Shown here piece by piece: positions 9,675 to 21,437 of a stretch of 64,000 nucleotides of DNA (its first letter is position 1; each line of letters opens with the position of its first letter). The DNA lies in contig NC_089243.1 in NCBI RefSeq assembly GCF_000512585.2, forward strand, positions 930,001 to 994,000, in the 5' to 3' direction. Both the position numbers and the translations under genes were made by a program. Origin of the DNA: Kwoniella bestiolae CBS 10118 (lineage: Eukaryota; Basidiomycota; Tremellomycetes; Tremellales; Cryptococcaceae). The notes below the pieces were generated by a model. It searched no databases. It saw only the letters and a program-made list of their open reading frames with translations, and was not told the DNA's origin.

Positions 9675-11991
9675 TCATACAACCCCCTCTTGCTTCATTT
9701 TCCCCACCTCTTTCAAGTCGTATCCAAGCTCCTGCAATACCTCATCAGTATGTTCACCCAAATAAGGTGGTGGGCGGTACAACTGCAAAGCAAAGCATAC
9801 CATCAGCTCGACCTCGATCAGGCGATCTCAGAGAGCAAAAAACCGAGCTCACCTTGGGCTTCTCCCCATCATAAGACGTCGCAGCTGCTGCTAGTCTGAT
9901 CTTACCCGCTCGAGGGTGCTACGAGATATCAGATCACATAGATCAGCTCAACGATTCGATCAAGCGAAAGTGATTTACGTGAGCTGAAAATGCATGACTC
10001 ACCTCGACTTCCTCGACGACTTGCCTGGCTATTGATTGGGGATGAGCGAAAGTTTGCGCGATGTTATTTATGGGTCTGAAGTGTCAATCAGCTTAAAATT
10101 ATCCCTATGCGACCACCATCCGAACTTCTTCGTTGACGAAAGGATGATGAACCGTCATACGATAGCATGACTCGACTCACGCAAAAGGGAATCTAGTCAC
10201 GAGAAGGACGAACCAGACCAATCAGCAAGATCAACACCAATCAGCAAGCAGGCATATAGTTAACTTACCCCTTCCCCTTAAACCGCTCACACCACTCTTC
10301 CGTCCCCCTCTCACTCAACGCCTCCTCAATAAGCCTCACCAGCTCCCCCCGATTCTCCACCCTCTTCGAATTCTTACTAAACCGTTGATCATTCACCCAT
10401 TCCATCCGATCCAGCACGGTCGGCGAACAGAGGATAGAAAATTGGATATCATTCCCTGCAGATAACATGATGAATGAATCTTTTGTTGGAAAGACCTGAT
10501 AAGGGACGATGGAAGGGTGAGAGGTACCCCATCGGGTGGCTTCTTGGGATGAGATTAGGTAGTTTGAGCCGATATTTGCGAGGGATGCGATCTAAAATTA
10601 TGGGTGTCATTCCGCTTTATTTCCTTTGATCATCTCGTGCTGTTTCGAGGAGGGGGATATGAAAGGGAGATTTGCAGATGTCGAGTGACTCACCTGACTC
10701 TCAAATAAGCTGACTTCCACCCTTGATCCTACACCTGTTTTACCTCTTTTCAGCAATGCCGCCAGTATACCAGATTGGGCGTAGTGTCCTGTTAGGATAT
10801 CTGTGACTGCTACGCCGACCTATGTGAAGGCATAAGCTAGAAATCAGCATCGTCACTCAGCAGAAATGCATCCCTTCAAGTCACAGCGCGTACAGCAGCA
10901 AGAGACATGACTGACCTTGACGGGCTTACCACCCTTCTCACCAGTAATATGCATCAACCCAGCCTCAGCTTCTATCACTACGTCGTATCCCGGGAATTTC
11001 GCGTATGGTCCGGTGGATCCGTATCCTGTTGAGCGATTGATCGGTCAGCCTCGAGCATCGCGGTAGTCCCACGATCACAAAGGAAAGGGGAATATGGGAT
11101 TGTGGTGACATACCAGTTATTGAGCAATAGATCAACTTCGGATTGACAGCTTTGACCTGTTCGTACCCTAACCCGAATTTATCCAATTTACCGGGTACAC
11201 TGCCGGTCCATCGTCAACATCCAGCTCAATGCCTATGAAAAGAAGAGAGGGAGGGACATACTAATTCTCAACCAAGATATCTGCATCGCTGACCAACCTC
11301 TGGATCACTTCCCTCCCCTTGTCAGATTTCAAATTGAGCGTCAACCTGAGATATAACATGGATTCATTATCAGCTCAAAAGGGATTGTCGAGACTGGCTG
11401 AGGAATACTTACGACCGCTTATTGCGATTTGCCTGTAGGAAATACGCCGACTCAGGAGGTAAGTCCGGTCGTGGATATGTGCCTTCGGAGGGGAACGAGG
11501 CTGAAGGAGGAAGCCATGATCTCGTGTCGTCCCCTGTTTTGGGCGTTTCTATCTGTAATTACATGCTGTATCTTAGCCGCATATCTATGACCAATATACC
11601 CATTAAGGTCATAATCCAAGGGAGTGATAACACACCTTGATCACGTCGGCTATCCTCGACGAACAAGATCAGCATGTGTTACGCTACGCTGACGAGCCGG
11701 GTCCGAACGGGCTCACCTCCCAGGTCTGACTGGTCAACAAAAGCAACAGAATCAGATTAACCTAAGCCTTGGATTTCACCCGATGTGGCATAGACATATA
11801 CTCACAAGCATCATAGTAGCCAGAGGACCAGCCAACACCCTAGTCAGATCCACCACCTTGATCCCAGCTAACGGACGATCATCCACATTCACCGAAGTCA
11901 GGGGGGTAGAGTAGTGTCGTAGGGCGGTACATTGTAGTGGAGCGACCAACTGAGGCTGAGCTCGCCGTATGCTTAGTCGGATGAAGCTCAT
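9675..11991 (-). CDS. Class III CoA-transferase (CaiB/BaiF; SUGCT-like), mitochondrial
   Basis: Thirteen exons on the minus strand: 11806-11991, 11717-11729, 11636-11649, 11413-11552, 11262-11345, 11114-11199, 10916-11025, 10694-10819, 10269-10591, 10181-10192, 10003-10075, 9853-9918, 9675-9782. They join to 446 aa, the same size as human SUGCT (445 aa). The N-terminus (MSFIRLSIRRAQPQLVAPLQ) looks like a mitochondrial presequence. Then come PLAGIKVVDLTRVLAGPLAT, DLGADVIKIETPKTGDDTR, VENYVPGKLDKFGLGYEQV and NPKLIYCSITGYGSTGPYAK. PGYDVVIEAEAGLMHITGE carries the expected catalytic Asp, and PINNIAQTFAHPQ follows near the end. The family swaps CoA between succinyl-CoA and dicarboxylic acids such as glutarate. 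The 13-, 14- and 12-nt micro-exons are needed to restore conserved family motifs. Confidence 0.9.
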
Positions 11992-12264
11992 TCTGGTTGT
12001 ATCAAACATACGATATGACGACGAAAGAGAACACATAGATATCTGACATGAGCATCTGCTCCCATCTCTCATCTTGCATCGTCCGGATCTCTCGAGCCGG
12101 TTATCAGCTTTCGGATAAATATCACTCGGAGTTTATCCGATATCAATGAATCAGCATGAGCGAAAATATCTCGACGAGTGGTCCAATCGTGTCTGTAAAT
12201 AAAATCTAACCAATAGTAGACATGGCTCATCGATAATTATAACTCCCAGGATGACCTGCTCGAT
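11992..12264. promoter_or_regulatory. Divergent promoter region (CoA-transferase / SET gene)
   Basis: A 273-bp spacer between head-to-head starts. It is AT-rich with no coding frame. No specific site is recognised. Confidence 0.4.
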
Positions 12265-14118
12265 ATGACATCCCATAGGTTACTTCCCACTGCGCCTCCC
12301 CCGTCAAAGGAAATCCTGGAAAAATGGTTGGACCACCAGGGAGTCGTTCGTGGTGGAGGACTGAGAATCGTGGATATGGAAGATGGTACTGGATGGAAGC
12401 TGGTTTCAGAGACTGAGATGGACTTGGGCGAGCTGAGTGAGTCCCCTTTATCGGTCCTGGCGCCCTTCGGTTGAGGTATAGACGAGAAGGTATTAATGGT
12501 TCAGCGCGTAGTATGCGCAATCCCCAAGACGTCCATCTTATCCCACCGAACCTCATCTCTACCCCCTCTTCCAACCTTGCCCTCTCCTACGGATCCCACC
12601 AACGCAAACGAGGAAAGCATGAATTCCCACACAATACTACACCTGTCTCTATGCCTGTTGCACGAGTTCCGCTTAGGAGCACAATCTCCTTTCTATGGGT
12701 ACATACAGTCCCTTCCCAGGGATATCATCGGATTACCAATCTTCTGGGATATCCCAGAGATATGTGGGGAGGATGGGAGAAAGGCATGGAGGTGGTTAAA
12801 AGGGACTGAGGGGGAAAGGGAGCTGAAGATGAGGGAAGAGCAGGGATTGGGATTGGTGAGTAGCTCACATTTCCATGTCCCAGATAAACAGATCTAGCTT
12901 CAGCACTAGTGTTCGACGGAAGAGAGATGTACCTGCTGACGGAGTGATATCGTCAGACAAACATCCAATCCTTCTACACCCACTACTACCCCCATCTCCC
13001 GCCCACCCCCTCTCACCCCAGTCCATCCCCAATCTCATCATTCTACCACTGCTTGTCCCTCATATCCACCAGGGCCTTCATGATAGACCTCTACCACCTC
13101 ATAGCCCTCTGTCCCTTCGCCGATATCCTCAACCACTCATCTTCCACACCCAACACCTCCCTATCATCAGACGACTTTGTATGTCATTTATGCGGCTCGC
13201 TCAAAACTTGCGAACACGATATTACCAATAGTGATGGAATGGCATATAGGTTGTTGCATCTTTTACCTAGGGAGATAAGTAGGATTGAGGAGGAGGAGAA
13301 CGATACGATTGAATTGAGGGTTGAAAGACCTCTCGTTGAAGCTGGTGGAACAGGGGGAGAGATGGAGGTGTGGAACTCGTATGGGGATAATTTGGGTGAT
13401 GCGAAATTATTGGTTGAATGGGGTTTTATAAGCGAGGAATATACTGGGGATGGAATTATGTGGGATCTAGAAGGATTGGGGTTGGGTTTAGGCAGGGAGG
13501 GGATGGAGGAAGTGTGGGAGATGGTCGATGAGTGTGCCAGGATCATGGAGAATGATAGTGTTGTTTCACGGAACGATGAAGCGAAAGACAAGAACGAAGA
13601 GACACTGTTATGCGCGCAGAGTGAACATAATCCGAGAATGCTGAGCCTCGATCAATCTGGGAGATTGTCCATCAACATATTCAGCATGTTATGGCTCAAT
13701 CATTCTGGTCTCTCTTCGTCGGAGGAGGAGGAAGGTTTGAACGTACCCTCGCTTGTAAGAGCTATCAAAGCAGTCGAGGACTTGTGGAGGACAATCAACG
13801 ATGATGGTGAAGCAGACCTGGCTCGCCTGGAAGGGATACACGACAAGATGATTCGAGTGGTCCGAGGGATCATAGATCTACTTAACAGAAGGAAGAAGTC
13901 GATGTACAGACCAGAACTATCTCCAGAACGTTTATTCGAGATGAGAGATGTAAGTCACTCCCTATCGTGATAGGATGTTACTGATGTTATTGAGTTAGGC
14001 TCTCTCGCCGACCGATAGGTATCAGTATATGGCCATGACTTTATCGATCAATGAGAGGGTCCTGCTCAATTCGACTTTAAATAAGTGGAATGAGATTCTC
14101 GATCTTATCACAGTATGA
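12265..14118 (+). CDS. SET-domain protein lysine methyltransferase (RKM/SETD6/Rubisco-LSMT type)
   Basis: Four exons (12265-12436, 12482-12855, 12957-13949, 13999-14118) give 552 aa. The SET domain is split by a large insert, as in the RKM/LSMT class. The early part is VVCAIPKTSILS and LLHEFRLGAQSPFYGYIQSL. The catalytic core is LCPFADILNHSSS (Asn-His) and NSYGDNLGDAKLLVEWGF (Tyr). Between them, VCHLCGSLKTCEHD forms a Cys/His cluster that could hold zinc. The C-terminal helical substrate-binding region follows. Yeast relatives methylate lysines of ribosomal proteins; the substrate here is unknown. The second intron uses a CTGAC branch site and CGTCAG acceptor, which skips an in-frame TGA. Confidence 0.86.
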
Positions 14119-14511
14119 TCCACATTCACAAAAGGAAACGACAGGTAAAAGAATACCATGACATAGGGTAAGGGGAATTCTGATACAACCACACTTACAT
14201 GTAAATCTCACCCAACTATACCCAGCATACGCTATAGACAATACATGTTCATAGAATTCATTTATATGCAATACAATATACAGTCAAAATGTATGTAATC
14301 TACAAACGAAAGGTAACAAATCATCAAAGACCATTAATCGTTAAGATACAACATCATATTCAGTCTTCTTTTGTCGTCTTTCGATATCATTAAGATACCC
14401 AAAGTGTTCCCCACCCCACGCGTGTCGCTACTTTGACTCCACATCCGACGTTCATGACTGCAACTTAGCGTTCATTCGATCGTTCTCACTGCTTCTTAAA
14501 GGATCGTCGCC
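14119..14511. other. Convergent 3' spacer
   Basis: About 390 bp of AT-rich sequence between two converging stop codons. A 64-codon minus frame here has no coding character. Confidence 0.45.
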
Positions 14512-16555
14512 CTAATCAGAGTACCTGTATCGATGACCCCAATGATATGTGCTAACAGCCTCTCAAGTCAGCTCAGAAAAGCAGCATCGCTAAACCTACA
14601 GCTGCATAAGACTCACCTGACATCTCGTTCTCTCGACATACCAGCCTCAGCAGCCATATTAAGACTGAGCTCATACATAACATCAGAAACCCTGCCCTGG
14701 CAACCTTTGATATTCAGAGAAAATTGGACTCACTATCCCATAGAAGAGTACTGTGGTCCACTAGATTTACCCTTCCCTTTCCCATTCCCAGCATCGTCTG
14801 TAGGCCAGGGTGAACGACACCACACACACGTAACGTCTTCTCCTTTGGTTCGCTACATCCCATAGATATTAGCTAAATACGTAATGCTCGCCGAGAAGCT
14901 ACTCACAACTGTCATAGCCCACATCTGGAAGCATTGATTGTGGAGGGCTACGTTAAGAATATCGAAGTCTGTTAAAATCTAGCTATCTTGATGGGTAATT
15001 GGACTTACGTTTACCGCATCCTGTCAACGTCTCATCATAGACCAACTTCTTCCCATCGACATCCTCCTGAGTCATCTCCTCGTAACATCTATCCTCATCC
15101 GACCGTATCAGCTTCATACATCTATGAAATTGGTGGTGAAATCAAAGCAGGTACATACACTGGACAATCTTCACCGACAGCATCCATCCTCTTCCCATCG
15201 GAAGCATCTTTGATCTCTTTATCAATTCCAGTAACTACCTCTTCCTCCTCCCCTCCTCTGCCCGTAGCGTGGAGATAAGCTTTGTGGACTTTGACATTCA
15301 CTGTCACTGATCCGTTGGGAGTAGGTGGGGAAGTAGCGAAGACCTGTTCGACTTCTTCGGGCTGCAGGTATAGGCTAGATCAGTTGATGTCACAATGTCA
15401 TGTAAACACGACTATGGCTAGATAGAACTGACAGTCAAGGACATTTGAAACCAGATGGACGAATCATCCGGCACTTTCAATACCTTGATACTACAGACAA
15501 GCTGTCAGCGTAGACTCCGCATTTCGTAAATAAACTTACAAAACGAAGATAATGTGTTTACAAGGCTTATTGCCTTTCAAATTATCCGGACAATCACATC
15601 GAGGTATAGGACCAATGTTGATAGTCTATCTCGGATTGTCAGCTTATCAAGCTCGGATCGATGTCCCGGCCGATTCAGCTTACATAAACATTACCGGTGG
15701 ATCCAAGCTGCAAGTCATGTCCATCAGACACTCGTCACTCTGTATCAGAAAAAAGGAACAAACGCACAACTTTGAATTGCTCGTACTGATGATGACCTTC
15801 GCCAAGTCTCTCTCGCTCAATCATGAACTATCATTTACGTCAGCGATTAAAGCCTTTGAAAATGGCAGAGTCGCATACCATTCTTTGGGAGATAGCTCGC
15901 TTGTCTGTATGTCTATCAGCTTCATTATCCCTACAGCCTAAGGAGATACGTAGCTGACTCACATCGATCCACGATTGTCTTAGGGCATCTAAATGCAAGG
16001 CAATCGTAAGATTAGCATATTGAGGATAGCATCACAGATAAGGTAAACTCACTTGTCTCTCAACCTCGCCATCCTAGCTTTCTTCGGGTCGACCACCTTC
16101 TCAACCTTTGCCTTTGCTTTACCCTTGCCCTTAGCTTTCACTTGACTAGGCCCAGCTTCAGGTTGAGGTTCGCTTGGTCCAGCGATCGAGGACGATTGTG
16201 ATTCGACTTTGACCATGGCACTCGCAGAAGATCCCGCCTGCGGTTCAGATTTGACCTTGGTCTGTCTTTCCCTCTTCCTGGGGTTCTTGGTTGAAGCGGG
16301 AGGAGGAGCAGAAAGCTCTTCGGCAGTAGGTTTAACATCCGTTTGATCGGAGGAAGGAGGAGCTTCATCTTGATTCTCGGTGTTGCCGACTACCTTGTCC
16401 TTCGGAGGGATAACAGCTGATTTGCGAGGTCTCCCCTTCGCTTTCTTTACTGGTGGTGGCTTGACTTCCTCTTCCTCTTGATATTCATTCTCGGTGGGTT
16501 CGGATTTGATCGACAGACGAGCGGATCGTCGGGGTGGAGGTGCGGTGCTTGACAT
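14512..16555 (-). CDS. SWIM and RING zinc-finger protein, probable E3 ubiquitin ligase
   Basis: Thirteen minus-strand exons: 16053-16555, 15963-15988, 15879-15904, 15768-15827, 15684-15707, 15540-15625, 15433-15490, 15159-15361, 15009-15088, 14907-14947, 14734-14852, 14617-14664, 14512-14551. They give 437 aa. The first 165 residues are disordered with an AT-hook-like KGRPRKS and Lys-rich runs. After KRAISQRMFMIERER the SWIM finger appears as VLGSTGNVY...CDCPDNLKGNKPCKH (CxC...CxH). A variant RING follows: DCPVCYEEM...TGCGKPLHNQCFQMW...CVWCRSPW. The tail reads YLNMAAEAGMSRERDVSTYH. Proteins with SWIM plus RING (ZSWIM2 class) act in ubiquitin transfer; the target is unknown. Nuclear location is inferred from the basic N-terminus. 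Confidence 0.87.
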
Positions 16556-17011
16556 GCTGGTCGAGGCGCTTCTTTTAGTGAGTCATGTCGACCAGTATGA
16601 GATGGTTATGACTGATCAATTACAAGCAGAGGTCTTGCTTTAGTACAACAGAAAGAAGGACGGAAAGAACAAGGTTGTTAAAATGGTGATCAGTGCGTAT
16701 ACAGTAGGAGAACACTCACTCACTTTTACTCGAGTTGACGTCAACCACGATTGTTTTGTGTTTACCTCCACTTTCTCCTATCAAGCTATTAAAGCGGATA
16801 TCTCCGCCTACTCCCCTTACCTCCACTTACTATGTCCACCCCCTTTGACGATGGTGTATGGTGTGTGCAGTTGTCAAAGTACGCATCTTCCTCCTCACTT
16901 GGGTTAAAGCAGTTCATCTTCCTTCTTCTTCTTTTTCCATGATTATCTTCATGCTACGTCGTACACCCTCTCTCTCATTTCCCATTCCCTGATATTCTAC
17001 CTATCAGAAAA
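16556..17011. promoter_or_regulatory. Divergent promoter region (SWIM-RING / RG-rich protein)
   Basis: About 455 bp between head-to-head starts. A long pyrimidine-rich tract (about 16910-17000), typical of fungal leaders, lies just before the plus-strand ATG. No RNA gene or reading frame is supported. Confidence 0.4.
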
Positions 17012-19728
17012 ATGAGTCGCTTATCCCCTGCCGCTCCCTCTTTTCAACCCAGCAACACCCCCTCCTCACTCCAAATCCGTCAAGCTTACGTCTCCGGAAG
17101 AGGAAGAAGTCATAGCATGGTGAGTGATCGCCTTCAGCTAGCTCTTCCTCAGGAAGACTACGGTCTCAGCTGATGTTGTGTGTTTGGGTCAGTTCACCCA
17201 CAATCCGAGGTCCTCCTACGGCAACTCCTCTTTCAGAGGTCGAGGAAGATTCCATCGATCACCTTACCAGCGATCCGGTCTAAGCTACCTTCATACCACC
17301 TATAACACCTCGTCACAGGGCGACGTTTCTCAAGCACCCCCCACAGGAGGTGAAATCATCGGTCTTGACGATGACGAAAACCAACAAGCTGCCTTGAACT
17401 TTAAAGCCTTATTGGACAATGAAGTTGACGACGACGTGAAGAAGGAAAGTGAAAGTATACCTGCTCAAACACCTGTACATCCCTATATGGTAGTTCCACC
17501 AGCTCCTTCGAGAGATATGATCAATGTTGGTCCTTTCGAACACATACCACGCCAAAGCGAAGAAGCAGACGACATCCTCAAATATGCTTTCCAAAGCCAA
17601 TACTCCAAAGATTGGAGACATCGAGATATCTCCCGTATCGCCGATTCCAATGAAGAGGAAATCTGGAAGATTCAAAACAACCATCTCCTAATGAAGAATC
17701 AAGTTCCGCCCTTCGCTAGCTCCAGTAGATCCATTTTTGATACTCCTGCTCCATTCTTCAAAAGGGAGGGTACAATCTTCAGTACTATCGATACCAGAAA
17801 CCCTCAATACTCTTCCGAACATATTCGACTGGATGGTTTGGGAGGAGGAAGATCGAGGAACGAGTACGGACGAACCCTCATCGGAGGTCAGGAATCAGGT
17901 AGAGGTGTTATCGGTAATACCTCCTATGGAGCCGACGGGGATACGACAGTAGTTATTAGTGGAGCAGGCTGTGATATTCCGATGATCCGAGAACCATGGT
18001 TCACTCAACCTCAGATCCCCAGGGAGGCAGGCGAAGATGTCAAAGCGAATATTGGACCTCATACGGTATCGCTCAATCCGGATTTACCGCCTTTGGCAAT
18101 CGAACATCCAGCGAGAGTGTGGAACTCAATAATTCATTCGGTCGATACCAACCTTCAACCGGTGATTAAGTGGGATTATGAGAAAATCTTTCCGCAAGAA
18201 CAAGGTCAAGGTGAGCTAGCCTAAAGCCAAAGGGATGGGTTTTCAGCTGACCACCGGCTACAGATATTCTTTGGCTCGCTGAACTTACACTGGTACTTCC
18301 CTCAACTCATCCGACTATCACTGAACATCCATTGTACCGAACTTTACCCAAAAACCAATGGAAGAAAGAGTATGTAGCTGCTGTCGAAGCCATAGGTGGG
18401 GTCAAGAAATGGGTTGGTGAACCAAGAAGACTCAAGGTGAGTGTGGCGATGCTATGTTCTTGGTTCGAGCTGGAGTTGACAAATGACAATAGGCAGACGC
18501 TCAGAACACTACTTTGGTCAAGTGCATCGCCGAAGATGCCCTTGCTTGGGTACTCGCACCTAAAGGGATCAGAGCTGTTGTGGATAGCGATGACGAGGAC
18601 GAAGATGGACCGATGAAGAATATCAATCCTCTTACGACCGCCAATCATACCAACCAAAACCGAGTGAATGGTCATTTCCAGTACCTTCATCCTGGAATTC
18701 AAAGTATGCTGGGAGTCCAGGCCTCTCAACAACCCACCAGCGACGTTCAACCTGTTGCGGTTCATGACACCAATGAAATCAAAATTGAGGAAGAGGATCT
18801 TGAAGTCATTCCATCCGCTGTTGCAAAATCAACAGACCCAGCTCCACCTCCCAGTCTCGCGGCATCAGGTAAAACAGCCTTCCAGCTCTTCATGGACGCG
18901 CTTCATCGAACACTCGGTCCGGGAGGTATCAACGTTCCCAACCCAGCTTCGTTCGCGTCCGATTGGGAACCGTTTACAAATAGTAAGCTGGTTCGTTTGT
19001 AAGGGTTCGGTGTCTCAGCTAACGATATCTTCCTATGCGTTACAGAATTCGGTTGTACGCTTACTTTAGGCTCCTCAGGAGATATTAAGCTATACCAAGA
19101 ACCGAGTATCCACACCTACGCCGAGGAAGCTCAAAATGCAGTTTGTCAAAAGGCCTTGGATCTCAACGTGGTAGGGTTTATGGAATGGCTGAAGGAGACG
19201 TTATCTCCGTCTACCGTCCAGACTACTAGTCCGATCAGTGCTGGTCAATCTGGGGAGATCATCGTTAGACCACCTCATGCGACGGGCGGTACGACGGTGA
19301 GGAAACAGGAGGTTGATTGGCAAAGAGAGTTGGCCGGTGAGTTTGATAGTAACTCACATTTGCGTCGCGTACAAATGAAACTTGTAACTGATCTCATGTA
19401 TTTTTCTTTTCGAACAGCTTTTTGTATACGAACAAACAAGGGTATTCCGAAGTATAATGAACAAGAAGTAGCGTACGAGGGATTACCTGAGACGGTCAGC
19501 AGTGTTACGATTGGAGGCGAAACGTTTTCAGTCTCGTGAGTCCCCTTTTTTCTTGCGTATAGGTATTCAGGTGGAATAGTAACACAACCCACATCTCGAT
19601 GATGCAGGAAGAATGACCGATCTCTTCGTGAAGTAAAGCAATATCTCGCTCGAAGGGTCCTGGTCGATCATTTTGGGTGTAAGCCTAAAGAAGAGGAGCC
19701 GATCATGGTATCTACTTCAAGATTGTAG
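17012..19728 (+). CDS. Uncharacterised RG-rich protein with possible dsRNA-binding-like folds
   Basis: Seven exons (17012-17119, 17193-18210, 18264-18436, 18493-18982, 19046-19336, 19418-19535, 19608-19728) give 772 aa. I do not recognise the family. The N-terminus has an Arg/Gly cluster (SSFRGRGRFHRSPYQRSG) of the kind that binds RNA. The middle is acidic and polar with an IIGLDDDENQ and a DSDDEDEDGP patch. Near residues 560-635 and 685-760 are two segments whose alternation of helix, Gly-containing strands and a final Ala-rich helix resembles dsRNA-binding motifs; the second runs AFCIRTNKGIPKYNEQEV, then SSVTIGGETF, then LREVKQYLARRVLVDHFG. That reading is inference. A role in RNA metabolism is plausible but unproven. 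Confidence 0.75.
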
Positions 19729-20264
19729 GCGTCTTTAGATGGGGTAGAGTGATCTTCCAGACCGATATGTGGATCCTGCCATGTTTGCATCCTTTCTCAT
19801 TGAAGACTGCTGATAGATCCATCAACATACTTTTTCTACCATCCTCACATCCGTCCATTCTGTGCTAGTTTGTGTTTCGTATTTTATACCTCTTTACAGT
19901 GTATGTATAGCTAGACGTCGCGTCCTTCTGTGTATCTGATCTCTGTCTATCCGATCATCTGACTTTCAATCCATCCGTCACTTTTTTCAATCCGTGTGTA
20001 TTGTACATATAGATGTGTGCATAGTGTGTTCGGATGAGAAACATCACTTTGTATTTCACTTCATGCATATTTATCTATCAGATGTATATATGTATACAAG
20101 ACACACTTCCATTTATCTACTTAGTACAAGTCAAGCCCATCACATGACGTACAACATGATTCATTAGATACAGTATACAACTAACAGGGTGAATGGACAA
20201 GAACAAGATACTTTCTACTTAATGTATATCTCGAAGGAGGGGAGTAAGGACGTTCTTCGTCCTT
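19729..20264. other. Convergent 3' spacer
   Basis: About 535 bp, AT-rich with many TGTATA-like elements (for example around 19900-20090), which fits fungal 3' UTR and polyadenylation sequence. No gene was seen. Confidence 0.5.
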
Positions 20265-21437
20265 CTACGATCGACACAAAGGACTGAAATAAGGTATAGG
20301 CGAACTCATCAACCCCCTCGCCTTATCCGACAGATACCCATCAACCTCACGATCTGCCAATCCCAGTGGAACCTCGTTATCACCAATAGATAACGAGTTG
20401 ATACTGAAAGATGCCCAATCGATCTGGCTACTCATCCTCATTGTCCGCCACCTCCGTCGTTCGACAGGTGATACGCCATATTCGTACTCCTGCGGCGAGG
20501 GCTGCTCGTCACTTGAAGGGAATGATGAAGACGATCCGAACGATATTCCCAGGCCCACACAGCTCGTACTGGTGGGGTACGAGCCACTCGAAAATGAAGA
20601 TATCTGAACTTCTCCGTCTTCCTCTGCCTCTTCAGGTCGGGAACGAGGGTTGGGGAGGTGGAGGATGTCGGAGAAGGGAGTTATGATTAGGTCTTCCGAG
20701 CCCGAGCTTGAAGATGAGGCTGGCGAGCCCGAGCTTGAAGATGAGGCTGGCGAGCCCCCGTCTGGCATAGAACGGAAAGTCCATAGGTCCTGGTGTTGAG
20801 ATGGAGTGAAGTGTGATCGGGGTGAATGCCCGAAAGAAGATTCCGAGATATAATCTTCCGTAAGCTCGTCATCGTCTATGGCCATATCCTGATACTCCGC
20901 ATACGGACTGTTAAGTGAGAAACACCCCTGGTCCATCTCCATGTCAACATCGATATCGAGATCGACTGAATCTCTCAACCTACTTGTCGGACGTAATTCA
21001 GGTGAAGGTGGGCAAGTGTGAGTATACGATATTATCGAGGGACGTCTTGTGCTGGGGAATGAAGAGAGGATATCGGAATAACCAAATAGGTCTTCAGCCC
21101 CCTCGGAAGAGGATATACGAGACATCGAAAGTGATGTTGGAGGAGGGACGTTGAGCAGTCCCAAACTCGAGTGACTCCGCTCGATCTCTTGAGGTGGAAG
21201 AGGGATTGGAGGGAGGTCGAGGGGGGTGGAATTGACAAGCTCTAGGAGATGCTGCCATCGTGTTTTGGACTGCACGTATCAAGCATCGGTGGTCAGCTGG
21301 GCTGTCCATGTATATTGCAAATCGAGGGTGGGACTTACAGGGGTGGAGAGGATGTAGATGTCTTGTTCGTCTAGTGGGGTTTGGTCTTGGTCTTGGTGGT
21401 AGGAGGTTGAGGGTGTGTAGTTGGGATCTACGACCAT
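20265..21437 (-). CDS. Ser-rich acidic protein, unknown function
   Basis: Two exons (21339-21437, 20265-21269; minus strand) give 367 aa. The start MVVDPNYTPS is chosen because upstream in-frame Met codons lie in a leader without coding character. The protein is rich in Ser, Pro, Asp and Glu and looks disordered (VDLDIDVDMEMD; GSPASSSSS repeated twice from a 27-bp direct repeat; FGSSSSFPSSDEQPSPQEYEYGVSP). A short ordered stretch (KTRWQHLLELVNSTPLDLPPI) follows the intron. No family is recognised. Many SP sites suggest phosphorylation, which is inference. Confidence 0.7.
20699..20752. repeat. 27-bp tandem direct repeat (two copies)
   Basis: Two back-to-back copies of a 27-bp unit beginning GAGCCCGAGCTTGAAGATGA lie inside the Ser-rich gene and encode GSPASSSSS twice. 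The copies look identical, which suggests recent slippage or strong constraint. Confidence 0.8.
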
